Below, in pieces: positions 47,097-58,690 of a stretch of DNA of 64,000 nt. Position numbers and translations under genes: made by a program. The stretch comes from Podaxis mareebaensis (Eukaryota; Basidiomycota; Agaricomycetes; Agaricales; Agaricaceae). Numbering within the stretch: the first letter of the stretch is position 1; the number at the start of each line of letters is the position of its first letter. The notes below the pieces were generated by a model. The model was given only the letters and a program-made list of their open reading frames with translations. It was not told the origin of the DNA and searched no databases. The stretch lies in the NCBI GenBank assembly GCA_018524725.1, contig JAEUWP010000470.1, positions 124,001-188,000 of the forward strand, read 5' to 3'.

Positions 47097-49485
47097 TCAG
47101 TCATCCCTGTTGCGACCTTCGCTCATAAGGCCTTCTCTTTCTCCGGGGTGGTGCGCGTTTTCTCCTGAAAGTCGCTCCGGACGATGTTTCTTAGAAGGAT
47201 CCTCATCATCCTCATCCTCGTCGCCAATCTCAAAGACGACTTGATCTCCGGCTAACGATTGAGGACGACCATTGCGGGTCCCTACAAGGGTTGCGTCATC
47301 GTCGTCGTCGTCCCTTAACCTCTGTCGGTGATGAAGGGACTCCATATCGTAGTCTTCGGCGTCGTTTTCATCCTGGGCAATTTCATCAGACATAGCTAGG
47401 CGCCTGTTATTTTCTGATGGACGCCAGAGGAATGCGATGGCTCCGAAGGCGACGAGGTAAAGCAGAGCCAACCAGCCATCTAACAACCACCAGCGGACTT
47501 TCCACTGTTTGGCTTCGAAATCTGGGCGTCGTCGCTGCGTGAGCGTCTGAGGGACTTAAAAAATGATAGAACATTACCTTCAGCCAAGCGACCCGAGAAT
47601 GCGAAGGAAGAGACAACAAAGAAGGCAAATATAGTAAAGACAACGAAGATGAGGATGTAGTGGAGGCGCTGGAACATCCTGAGCTTATAGCGCTGCTTGC
47701 GTTCACGGAGGTAGATGATTGTAGCTAAACGCAGGATTAAGAGTCTGACTAACAGACAGGCAAGAAGGCGTACCATTCAGCGAGTACATGATCCAGAGGA
47801 GGAAGCCACTGAGGGTGAATGCCAAAGGCACGACAAACATAAGAAGGACTAGTGCTGATGTCGACTCCAGAGACAATTCAACAATGCCAACGGAGTACAA
47901 AACTGCAGTAATGTGAGAAGGTGAGCGGAAATCGGATACTGTTGTACTCACTGCCGAAGATAAAATGGGCACCAGCCAAAATCTGACACTTCAGCATGGT
48001 CCTACCCAGAGATTCCTTCACGACACTGAGACCCATTGCAACGACGAGCAACATGAAGAACGACATAGAGGCCTTTCCAGCATCAAGAATAGAAACTGAA
48101 CATTGCTATCAGGTACAACAACAACACCAGGGCATCCATATCTTACCGACAATAAGGAAGATGGTCGAAGCCGTGCTCCGGCCGTGTGCATTGAGATATC
48201 GGTAATAAGCTGGTCGAGAAAATCAGCTCAAATACAAAGGCACCCGCTGAGTTGCATACCCCAGTTGGCTACCATTTCAATGACAAGGAGGGCGACAAGA
48301 CCAGAAAGGTAGTTCTACGAAAAGTCAGTACGAGTGGGCTCGAGATGGCCTAGAACCAAGCTCACTTGTAGCGGCAATAAATCTTGCGAGTGTTTGTAGC
48401 ACAACCAGCCCCAAATCAATCCAAAGATGGCATAAATCACTGACATAGCGAAATAGAACTACGCGAGAAATAGTTAGGACACGGGCACCAGGTCGTGTGA
48501 AGATGCAGGTACGTACATTGACTTTGGGATAATCTATAGCTTCTAATTGGCCATCGAACGTGTTTCTGAAGAGAATGTTGCCCTTGTACTGTGGGTGGTA
48601 TGGAACGTCTGTGGGTGCACGACTGGTTGCTGAACTAGAGGACAGGGGTATTATAGCTGGGATGGATAAGGCTCACAAAGATGCCGTAGAGGGACAAGTT
48701 ACGCACCAACACAGTAATATCCGGTCTTTTTCACAAGATAGTGGATAGGTTCACTATATGACAAAATTCCGTCTGGACTCGGGTTGGGGTTAACCGACAG
48801 TCGGGGAGTGAGTACACCCCGCCGCCAGGGCGTTTCGTTTTTTGAAGGCATTGCCCGTTCATGTTGTGTTGGCCCATTGAGATCCTTGGTAGTTACAGAT
48901 GAAGAGGGATCGACAGAAGCTTTATTTGAAGGAAGGAGGACACGTGCAGACCAAAAGCTCGTGTCATTGATCGTCTTGCCCTGTGGAAGATCGAGAATGA
49001 AACGCCCAAGTTGTTCTCGTGTACAAACCCCGCGTGCAAGAGCGTCGGAGGTGCAGACATATGTTTTCTGTTTCTGGATGTTCAAACCCACTGAGGGATC
49101 GGAAGACGTGCGAGCTTACTGGCACAAGATCATCGTCGTCCGCAGAATCTGCCTTTCCCAAGTATGATGCGTCTGCCCATTCATATATGACCATGGCTAC
49201 TTGCCCTTGGGAGCTCTGGTCAAACATAACTTGGGCTCGGAGTCAGTATGGGTACAGCTCGGAGCCACGAGTAGCGCACCATTGATGTATGTGTCGTCGC
49301 CAGCCCACATGCCACTACATGTTTGCCTGGAATAATCTGTAGCAAATATTGAGGGATCGAGAAACGTCATATGATTGTAGCCAACCTGAGTCAGATATTG
49401 GGACTTGAAAAGCAGAAACAAAGGGGATTAATGAGAGGAGAGAAATAAATATTAAGGGTAGCATGGCCGTAGCCTGCGAGGGCAT
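47097..49485 (-). CDS. PTM1-like seven-transmembrane (GOST/LUSTR family) protein
   Basis: Begins with signal peptide MPSQATAMLPLIFISLLSLI (cleavage likely after VSAFQ), then an extracytosolic domain (HMTFLDPSIFATDYSRQTCS, MVIYEWADASYLGKADSADD, RFILDLPQGKTINDTSFW). The seven helices follow, including FYFAMSVIYAIFGLIWGWLC, GLVALLVIEMVANWGYYRYL, SMSFFMLLVVAMGLSVVKES, ALVLLMFVVPLAFTLSG, LHYILIFVVFTIFAFFVVSS and WLLDGWLALLYLVAFGAIAF. The characteristic ending FLWRPSENNRRLAMSDEIAQ is followed by an acidic cytosolic tail (RLRDDDDDDATLVG). Yeast Ptm1 is a Golgi/endosome protein and plant and animal relatives act in trafficking, so a role there is likely but inferred. It diverges from SNX4 across only about 100 bp. 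Confidence 0.9.
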
Positions 49486-49584
49486 GATGACAAGTGGAAG
49501 CAACGTTGTGTGTTTGTCCTTGTTGTATCCGCGTCCTGCGGCTGTCACTCCTCACCACAGCCTTGGCCCATTACGTCGTCAATC

Positions 49585-51403
49585 ATGCTAGGCGACGAGG
49601 AGGACGTCTTCGACAGCGTCACTTGGGAGTCTCCCTCTGCACCAGCCTACGATGACCACATTGCGGTGCCACCAGGGCCAGGCTTCAAGCAGAGCACTGC
49701 TGACTCTGGTGACCCACACGAGCCCAAATGGGAGGGCTACTTGGTCACTTCAGTCAAGGACCCAGTCAAGGAACTGGCTGAAACTAAAGATGCTTATGTT
49801 TCATACCTCGTCTCTGCTAAGGTCTGTCTAATCTATTATTCCACTCCCGCAAATCTTTGCTAATCCTTTCCTCTGAAGACAAACCTACCCATATTCTCAA
49901 CTTCAAATCCATCTTCGCGGCGCAGATTCCAGGACTTCGTCTTTCTCCGTAACCACCTCGTGCGAGACTTCCCTGCATGCGTCGTACCAGCTCTTCCAGA
50001 CAAACATAGGCTAGGTGCGACTTCTTGACTCATAAATGCAAGGGGCTCGCCCAAACCTGACCTGCAGAGTATATCACTGGCGATCGATTCAGCCCTGAAT
50101 TCATTGAACGCCGAAGGCTCGAGTACGATCCTCCCACATTCTGCCCTATACAACTGCTGAGTTTCCCCGTAGGCTCCACCGATTCTTGCAGAGAATAGCA
50201 AGACATCCTACCCTTCAACGCAGCACTCTTGTGCGCGCTTTCTTCGAGTCGACCGAATGGGTATGCCTTGTCTTTCATGAGTGGGTACCTCAGCTAATCA
50301 CTGTCCATTAGCATGTATACATGCACCAACATGTTGCACACCCACCAGGCTCCGAACCCTCCCCTAGTATCATCGACAACATCTCCGATACCCTCTTGAA
50401 TGCATTCTCCCGTGTTAAGAAACCCGACGAACGGTTCCTAGTGATGCGCGAAGGGGTAGACAAGTTTGAAGAGGGCCTGAATCACACAGAACGGTTGTAC
50501 TCGCGGATCAGGAACAGAACAAGTGGTGAGTTTTATGTAGCGGCCCTTCCCCTCATTCCGAGAATCTGAGGCTAAATGAGATGGAAACCCTGAATCCGGT
50601 GAAGATCTCACTGCAGATTACCACGACTTGGCTGTAGCCGTTCAGGGCCTAGGATTCCTTGAATCAGGAATAACGGATCCTTTGAACCACTTCTCTAACA
50701 CCCTCCTCGAATTCTCGGCGTTGCTGCGTCATATGGTGCGTAGTTTATGCTAATGATATTCGCGCCACTTATCATCTCTACTAGACGCATACAACGACGG
50801 ATCCTCTCCTCAACCACCTACACTCGCTTTTGACCTACTCGCATGCTAATCGCGCTGTCCTTAGACTGCGTGATCAGAAACAATTGGATTTTGAAGAGCT
50901 TTCAGAGTATCTTTCTGGTGTCACTGCTGAACGCGATCGCCTTGCTGCAGTCATCAGCGGTCATGCAGGCAGCACCGGTCTCGGCATTGGGGCTTACATC
51001 AAGGACCGTGTAGACGCGCTGCGTGGTGCCGATGATGACAGAAGTCGGGTGGAGAAGATGCGCAAATTGGACGCCAAAATCAAAGAGGTGGGTTATCTTC
51101 ATTTTTGGCGCTTTGGACCACACTCACGCCAATATAGCTGCAAGATGCTGTGACAACGGCGCATGAAACATCTGACGCTTTCAGTGATGAGACCCTTAGA
51201 GAGCAGGTCATTTTCCAGCATGCGAAGGAGGCAGAGATGAAGGAGATGCTTGGGAACTTTGCCGACGGTCAGATTGAATTCTACAAAGCAGTGAGCTCAT
51301 TTCCATTGCTTCTACTCATACCGGCTCTCATTGCGACGATCAGGCGATGGAGGAATGGGACCGCATCATACCTATAATACAGCGGATTCGTGTGGACATT
51401 TAG
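49585..51403 (+). CDS. SNX4: Sorting nexin SNX4/ATG24 (PX-BAR)
   Basis: Phosphoinositide-binding retrieval factor for endosome-to-Golgi recycling and selective autophagy. N-terminus MLGDEEDVFDSVTWESPSAP. The PX domain begins KWEGYLVTSVKDPVKELAET and contains the lipid-binding segment SSRRRFQDFVFLRNHLVRDF, then ITGDRFSPEFIERRRLDLQR and FLQRISRHPTLQRSTLVRAF. The BAR domain is helical: SIIDNISDTLLNAFSRVKKP, KFEEGLNHTERLYSRIRNR, DPLNHFSNTLLEFSALLRHM, LRLRDQKQLDFEELSEYLS and EAEMKEMLGNFADGQIEFYK, ending IIPIIQRIRVDI. About seven introns. The stop at 51403 is 78 bp from the convergent REV7 stop. Confidence 0.92.
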
Positions 51404-51481
51404 TTTATTGAAGTACTGTTTCTGCCACTTTGTATATTAGTCCCATGACCATAATGACTGATAACGAGCAGCCATGTCTGT

Positions 51482-52551
51482 CTACAGACTCAGGTCTTTC
51501 ATGCGCTGCAATTTATCTCCAGATTCCTGGACAGCGACAGATAACTGCAAAAAAACATCAGCCTTTCGAGTTGACTGAGCAGATACTAGAGTACGCACAT
51601 TGATTATTCCTGTGTTGACGGCCCGCAACATGTGCAATTCCGCATCATCGGAAGTGCCTGATGTCGTATTCTGCGGTTCCGCCGGAATCCAAGGCGGGGG
51701 ATCCTGAACGTGAATCTTGAGATTCAATACCATCTCAGCTTGAAGTAAAGGCAAGTAAAGGCGGACCTTTGTATGGGAAACTGTCGGGACCGCGTCATCC
51801 TTAAGTTCGATGATAACGGCAAACGTGATGTCGTCTAGGATTGTTTGTGCAGGTAAGGCTTTGCGCAACTGGTGAGATGCTTACCTCCAAGCTCTAGCTG
51901 TCCGAGCACCGACTCGATCATATTAATCTTAATGAGGAACGAGCGGAAATATTGTGCGAGACCACCAGGGGTCATCGCGTTCTCAACACTCAATGTAGTC
52001 TCTGTGAGTCGACGCTATTGAATAGGAGAAAATTAGGATACCTTATGTCCTTGTTAAAAGGCTCGACTTGAATCATGTGTTCGACCGAGAAGATGAAACG
52101 TTCCAGAGCGACTTGATTCTGGTCTTTAATGACAACAATTATTTTCTCAACATTTCCCTAATCATGATAACAATTTGGTAAAAGCGACGGGTGGAACCAC
52201 ATTCAAGCGACAAACCTGCTCGAGTTCGTCGCGGACAGCTTTAACTGCACCAGAGATATACTCGTTCAACGCGGGATGACGAGATTGGTACACTGGTGTC
52301 TCGTATTTCTTGCGCCGGACAAAAATGTCAGGTGGGTAGACTTGGCGGACATACAGGATCGTGTGGATAGCCACCTCGACTGCGACAAGTGCCTGAATCA
52401 GTACAAGGAGCAACAATTTGAGATTGCTGGGACGTACTGAATTCTGTGATCCCGCGGACGGTTTCTGTTTCTTCTGTTGTCAGTGACAAGAATAGGTGGG
52501 GGATGAAAAGTGGGACGAACCGTTGAAGGTGAGTGTTCTATTCTCACTCAT
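51482..52551 (-). CDS. REV7: HORMA-domain protein REV7/MAD2L2
   Basis: Accessory subunit of translesion DNA polymerase zeta. Model: MSENRTLTFN joined across an intron to EETETVRGITEF, then LVAVEVAIHTILYVRQVYPP, the hallmark DIFVRRKKYETPVYQSRHPA and LNEYISGAVKAVRDELEQ. The following exons read VEKIIVVIKDQNQVALERFI and MTPGGLAQYFRSFLIKINMI, and the last exon has DITFAVIIELKDDAVPTVS, the safety-belt part of the HORMA fold, ending KLQRMKDLSL. About 260 residues, slightly longer than human MAD2L2 because of an insert after PPPWIPAEPQ. Five short introns. Placed directly beside the right arm of the inverted duplication. Confidence 0.9.
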
Positions 52552-52866
52552 AGCATCGTTACTGTTTGCTGAACGCGGCCTTAAGCTTAGGGGTGGAGAC
52601 GGTGGTAGAGTCAAACGTGGGAGTTCTCTTTATAATCATTATCATGTCTGTGACGTTAGCGATCTCCTGCATGATTTAAAGTCTGAGAACCAGCGCGCAT
52701 GCGCCACTGGCAAGGACATCCGCTGGGTTCGAAACCGTGCATGGTCAAAGAATTATAAGTAGTACATGGATGTACAGACGATTGCAGTAGTATGTATCTA
52801 GCGAAAACTTGAGAAGTCATAATCTGATGTTCATAACACGAATTCGGAATATTCTGTGGTATGTAT

Positions 52867-54861
52867 CTATTTCCTTTCCACCGGGACTCTCAGGCGCTTC
52901 TTTCTGATCTTGGGACCGAGCTGCAGTTCAAGGAATATCACGGGCAGGGACAACAACGTTATTCCGGTCAACAAGATATACGTCCAACCAACACCAATAG
53001 CATTAAATATCAGTTCGATAACGGATACCAAGGCAGCACTCAGGAGGCAACGGACGAGATTATTCTGCGTGAACCAGGTGAGCGCGTATCGATGAGCATG
53101 AAACATAGATGTACTGACACGAGCCGTGACTGCAGAACCTTGGCCAGGAACGAGGTCGATCATGGTTGTGGAAGAGCTGTTCATGATGCTCACATACATA
53201 TATCCGCCTGCGGTACCATGTTAATTTCGATCCTGCAGTTAAATGACTGCACTCGCTAATGAACTGAAGAATAAGGGGAATAGCAATGTTCGCATGTTTT
53301 TCTATTGCCCATCCATAACCAGCCATGCAAGCTGCGAGGAAAGGCATGGCACTTAGACGTGCCTAGATACCCAAATATCGGTTTCACCATGCGTGCAGAT
53401 ACCGGTCATTGAGGGTCTTTTATCTCACCCGCTCCAAGGGAAATCCAGGCAATTTGTCAACGGTCTTCGCATCAACCTGCCCTTCCGAGTCGCCTGACAA
53501 TTTTTTTTTGCAAATCGTTTCTTCCCGGCCTGGTACCATTTATCCAACAGCTTTCCGTTGACTATGCCTCCAACGGTCATCCCGCCTCCTATAGATAGGA
53601 AGCATAACTCAACCTTCGTCTCATCCAGGAATGAGTATGTTCGTTCAAATAACGTGGATGATATAGACGCTAGAATGTCATAGAATACAGCGCAGATGAA
53701 GGCGTTGATTGGTAGTAGGAAGACGATGTCGAGCTTCGTAAAACGCTTGAGCGGATTCTGAAATGGTTTCCTTGGAGGCTGGGTATCGAGGGCGCCTTTG
53801 TTCTTCTTACCGACGACTGGGACGATCGGAGTATATATGATCTTCGAGAGCTTGTCTTTCCTATACCTGACCACAGAAGGCGTCTCTGGCATGACACTCA
53901 ACGAGCTGTCAGCGACAGCTTCGATGTCAGAACCGAAAAAGCTTACATTATAATGATTACGAGGCATGTAGATACAGCAATGCAGAGGAACCAGAATATT
54001 GACCTGAGAAGCACGGTGAGTGAGACAGCCCGGGGAAGGACGATATCAAACGAACCTCCATCCTAGTCCTTGTGTCAACGCACCACCAATGACCGGTCCA
54101 ATTGCGGGACCTACCATGGGTCCAAGAGTGAAGAATCCAAAGAACCCACCACGTTCAGCAGCGGTAGATATATCGGAAATTACGCCTGCTCCGATCGCGA
54201 TAATACTTGCAGAACCAGCAGCAGCTTGCAAACACCGTAAGATCATAAGAAGCCAGTATGCCGAAGTAGGGACTAGAGCCAAGCCGATGCACGATAACGA
54301 GAGCACAATGAGACAGGCGGCTGTGATGGGTCGTCTGCCCACATTGTCCGGCAGACCATCGGTGCCATATTATTATCAGAAAAAAAAAGTTTGAGACAAT
54401 AATATGGCCACTCGCATATGCCCTGTAGTATCAAGTACATCGTGACCTACGTTCGTCCGTGAGGAGGGAATAGGGGATGTTCATACGACTCACTGTCAGG
54501 TTGATAAGTTCTGTGGACTTGTTGAAAACGATCGCCAATATGGGTATCGCAGGAAAATATATGTCCGCTGTAAATGGACTGATCCCCTCAACGGCATTCT
54601 CAATAAGAGAAACACCAGAAGTGTCATTGGCAACCCGACTCACCTGAAGAACCCAGCAAATGCGATTATCCCGACAACTAACCATTTCTTTCTTTTTTTT
54701 TTCGTGAACACATTCTTGTCGTCATATGCTTGAGGTGGTCGATCCTTTTGGCTCTTCTCGTCTTCTAGTTTCTCCTCTGGTGGTCCCAAGATCTCATTCA
54801 AAGGAGCTGAAGGGGCATCCTGTATTGATTCCGCTTTTCTCTCTTCATGCTCTTGCGTCAT
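52867..54861 (-). pseudogene. Broken DHA1-family MFS transporter, copy C
   Basis: Near-identical partner of copy A, with the same exon order from MTQEHEERKAESIQDAPSAP to KIRKKRLRVPVERK. Lesions relative to copy A: a 10-nt deletion in the motif-A loop near 54350 (GGTCTGCCGGACAATG replaces the GTLSDN-coding sequence); loss of the splice acceptor just before it (CGCAG in copy A is replaced by AATATGG near 54365); and a +2 frameshift where an A9 run (53501-53509 on the opposite strand) replaces AGAGAAG. In-frame changes include an extra Ala codon, an extra Ser codon and two extra codons in a 10-nt A run near 54700. Some parts remain open and could be transcribed, but a full 12-helix transporter cannot be made. 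Confidence 0.9.
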
Positions 54862-55128
54862 TCTTGTTACAGAAAGTCGTCAAGAAATGTCGGGCAATTT
54901 GTCAGGGAGAGGCCAAAGGTGGATTGCATGGTAGTATTTAAACGTAAAATGTCGCAAAAATAGAACATCTTTCAGTTGCATAAGCGCAGATACCGGCGGC
55001 CGCACCCAAAAGGCAAAGTCACATCGACATATTTTGGCTCTCGGTACCTTGTCCAAACTTCTTTGGGGCTCGCGGAACGGAACATCCAGACCAGATATTG
55101 TGTAATTACCTTCAACGGCTTGGACAAC

Positions 55129-56333
55129 TTAGCGTAGATATTGCGGCAAAATCTCAGATAGAGACCTCAATGACGCCTGATTGTATCCTTCCTCTACTAG
55201 CTTCTTGAACGAAAACGTGTCGGGGCCACCTTCGGTGGCGGTGCTATCGCTCCGAAGCTGTTCAACCTGACGGGAGTATGAGTTATAGCAATTTTCTGAA
55301 TCGAGGCATTCTCTCACCTGAGCCCGAGTTATTGTGAAAAGGTTAACAGGAAGCCTCTCAAGAACTGCGCCTTGCACATATTCGAAGGAATAAGGGAATG
55401 AAATAATAGGTCGGTATCGGTGAGTACATTTTAGAACGAGCTCCATCAGTTGCTTGAAAGTGTAAACTGTACACGGAATGTCAGTCGGTGTGCGAGAGCG
55501 AAAGAAAGCAAGTAGGTATTAAGTACCATCAGGACCCCCCGCTTCGATGATCTTTCCGCTAACCTGTCTTTCAATAGCTGGTTCTAGCCTGGAAATAATT
55601 TCAACTGCCCGAGCCAAATCACCAACATATACAGGTTGGAACCGCGTGGTGCCACCACCATAGACAGGTAAGAAGGGCAAGAACTTTGCTAATTTGGCAA
55701 ACCTCTGTCACATCCAGTGTATTACCAATTCCCCATTCAGTTCAGAACATTCCGAGATCCCAAATGACTCACATTGAAAAAATCATCCTCCGGTCCAAAC
55801 ACCAAACTTGGCCTTATGATTGTCGCATTCGGACAAATCTCCAAAATCGACTTCTCTGCTAGTCCTTTCGTTCTAGCGTATGGAATCTGGCTGTCAGGAT
55901 CAGCCCCTATCGCACTGAAATGCACCAGTTTCGCTTCGGTTTGTCTCGCTGCTCTTGCGACATTTTCCGCTCCACGCCATTGGATCTCATCGAATTGCTG
56001 CGGGGACCCGTGCATTAGTCCAACGAGTGAAACGACGACTCTTGCACTCTCGAAGGCGGGTGATAGAGTGTGTGGTTTGGTTATGTCTAGTGCTACAGGT
56101 GGTAGAAGACCATTCGGGATCTCTTTCTCGAGTTTGGAATGGAGAGGTCGAGGGTTGCGAGAAGAGAGTTGAACTCGGCGTATGGCTGCATCGAATGTTG
56201 GTGTGCCAGCAATTTGGCGGGCAATGTTGGAGCCTTGGGAACGCACGCTTAACTTGAAGCTGGCAAGGCGTCTGGAAGTGCCTAACTCACCTAAGAACCC
56301 TGCACCGCATATAACGACTTTACTGGACGACAT
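55129..56333 (-). CDS. NDUFA9-like atypical SDR (intact copy)
   Basis: NAD(P)-binding Rossmann protein of the atypical short-chain dehydrogenase type, most like the 39/40-kDa accessory subunit of mitochondrial complex I. Starts MSSSKVVICGAGFLG, whose GxGFLG motif binds the cofactor and is joined across an intron to SNIARQIAGTPTFDAAIRRV. Then LLPPVALDITKPHTLSPAFE, VVVSLVGLMHGSPQQFDEIQ, RGAENVARAARQTEAKLVHF, SAIGADPDSQIPYARTKGLA and CPNATIIRPSLVFGPEDDFF. Later exons read RFAKLAKFLPFLPVYGGGTT, RFQPVYVGDLARAVEIISRL and SGKIIEAGGPD, ending LRSLSEILPQYLR. No long mitochondrial presequence is seen, which is unusual for a true NDUFA9 and leaves room for another SDR role (for example a Coq11-like one). 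The left-arm copy is a pseudogene, so this is the only working copy in the window. Confidence 0.82.
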
Positions 56334-56585
56334 TCTAGTGTATTATAGGAAGATTCCGAGAGGCAATGATAGACCACGACCTCGCGTATTCGAGAGATAT
56401 GCTGTGCGAAGGTCTGTGACGTAATATGGGCAATGATCAAAGGGCGGCACGGACGTAACCTAATCAATGTGCGCAACATTCCGTTCTGAGCATATCACTC
56501 CCGCAGGCGTGTGGGGAAATCTTGGGGGAATCTTGGGGGTGGGAGGCACATATGACCCTTGTGCTCCTTCTTCCCTCTTCATCAA

Positions 56586-58690
56586 ATGATGGATGCAATC
56601 CCCAAGGCTGAACGCGCAACTTCGAAAGCAAGGGTGCCAATGAGGCGCTTCGTTAATCGGAAATTTGGTATCTGGATGTTCACGTTGGCGGGACTCTGGA
56701 CCATCCTCCTGCACTTCTATAGTGCCCCTCTTTTCCGCCGTTATCCCTTGGACAGCTTATACATCAAATATGTCAAGAATGGGTGTCCGTTCCCCCTCCC
56801 AAACCATCTTCTCAGAGAACAGCCCCTGCAACCGAATGAAGGACCCCTCGCGGATAGCTCCAAGAAACTTCACGCCTTCCTTTCCGAGCGCACCTCTCAT
56901 CTAGACATTGACAGTCTCTCGATTGCTATTGTGACCCCCTCCGGGACAGTATATGAGCAAAGCTATGGCATTCTCAAGGCGAACGAAACGATCTCCCCAC
57001 GGCCTGTGACAAGGGACTCGATTTATCGAATTGCGAGCATCACGAAGATGTTTACGACTCTGGAGACGTTGATCTTGCGTGAGCGGGGTGCATTGAATCT
57101 GTATATCTTTTCCCCACCTTGTACTTTTATACGACTGCGTACTGAAACAAGGTCTTGAAGGGACGATCCCGTGGAGAAGTTTCTGCCGGAACTCAAGTAT
57201 CCAGCATATGGGTGGTCTGATTATCTCAGAGGCGAAAATAAAACTCAGATGGTCAGGCCGCGTGTTACCTTAAGGCAACTTGCTAGCCATATGTCTGGTA
57301 ACTAGGCGTCCCCCTTTCGCTCTGAGTATGTGTTATTCACCACAGGTCTTTCTCAGGCATAGGGAGAGACTACCCTCCGTTCGACATTGGCGAATGGCCT
57401 CAAAACTCACCGATTCCATCTCTAAAACGCATGCGAGGAGATCTTCCACTTCCAGAACATAGTTACAAGCAGCTAGTGGAATCTATTAACAAGTACCCAC
57501 TCATCAACTTGCCCTACGACTATCCGATCTACTCAAATTCTGGTATCGACCTGCTTGGTTTGTCAAATGTCGCCGCAAACAAACGTGCAAGCACTCAACC
57601 CGACAACGAGCCTCAGTCGCACGAGGACCTAATCAAACGGGACATCTTCGGACCCCTTAGTCTAAACAGTAGTTTTTACCGTGTACCCTATGGCACTTCG
57701 TTGGTAGCCGACCTAGCCGTCCCCAGCAAGGACCACGCTTGGGCTGTCAGTGTTCTTACTTTCACTCAGCATCTCAAATCCTTACTGACGTATGTCAGGA
57801 CTATGTCTTCGACGATGCTGACGCCCCTGCTGGTGGTCAATACAGCTCTCTCGCTGACCTCGAAGCCGTTATGCAATCGTTCTTGGATCCAACCAGGAAT
57901 AACGGTTTGATATCCGAGCAAGTCGTCAGAGAGTGGTTACATCCGCTTTTCACATGGAAAGACGGCTTCCAGGAAGTGGGTGCACCTTGGGAAATCACAA
58001 CAATTGGTCAGAATGTACGGTTGTACATGAAGGGTTTGTTTACCTCTGCGTCGTCTCTGTAACCTGCTAACAAGGCACTTAGGAGGAAACTTGCCAGGAT
58101 ATCACTCAGAATTTGTTCTTGTTCCCGAGTTTCAATATGGTATCATCGTCTTATTAACAGGCACGTACACGAACACGGGCGCAATCGTGCACAAAGCCGC
58201 ATCACTGTTCCAGCCAGCTATCCAAACACTACTCCAGGAGCGGGTGAACAAGGCATACGCCGGACGTTGGATTGGTGCATCTGCCAAAGGCCATGAAGGC
58301 GAGACTGCAGCGGAAATGAAGATCATTAACGGTGGATTGTATTTGACGGAGCTTATTGTTCATGGGTACGACGTCCTGAGGATTATTCAAGATGCAGACA
58401 TCGGCTTGTATAAACCTAACCCTGTTGCACTGTGGAGTACAGGGAGACCGGGAGAGTTCAGGTTTGTTTCTTCAGTTCCTCTAGAGATGAGAGCCTTCAA
58501 CTTGAACATATTCAACAGGCTGGCTTTTGGCCGAAAGGCTCTCAACAATGACCCCATCGCTGGATGTATGCCTTACTGGGTCTCCATTGATAATGGCTTA
58601 TATAGCCATGGTGCACCAATTGATCTTGTTTACTGGGATGACGGTTGGCTGGTGTATCCATCTGCAGGAGTGAGAATGCGGCATGTATAA
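56586..58690 (+). CDS. Beta-lactamase-fold serine hydrolase, membrane-anchored
   Basis: Member of the class C beta-lactamase/penicillin-binding-like family (also found as LACTB and many fungal hydrolases), not expected to confer drug resistance. Starts MMDAIPKAERATSKARVPMR (an upstream in-frame ATG lies at 56559), with a signal-anchor helix IWMFTLAGLWTILLHFYS. The nucleophile motif SxxK is SITK in DSIYRIASITKMFTTLETLI, and the second motif YxN is YSN in YDYPIYSNSGIDLLG. Other family segments: RPRVTLRQLASHMSG, DYPPFDIGEWPQNSP, DADAPAGGQYSSLADLEAVM and GNLPGYHSEFVLVPEFQYGI. The C-terminal 150 residues form an extra domain starting INGGLYLTELIVHGYD. Introns lie near 57097-57164, 57297-57351, 57747-57799 and 58034-58082. 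Substrate unknown; esterase or peptidase activity is plausible. Confidence 0.88.

Larger units (their letters stand above)
52705..56423 (-). repeat. Right arm of the 3.7-kb inverted segmental duplication
   Basis: Reverse-complement partner of 32599-36342, carrying on the minus strand the SDR gene (intact here) and the MFS gene (broken here) in the same order and spacing. Inner and outer borders fall where similarity to the left arm stops, near 52705 and 56423. Differences from the left arm are mostly transitions plus small indels, several in A/T runs. Confidence 0.9.

Noticed and set aside
52715..52745. B-box-like GGGTTCGAAACC near the inner edge of the right arm
   Set aside because: No matching stems on either strand; the aligned left-arm sequence has CA instead of CG here, consistent with ordinary divergence.
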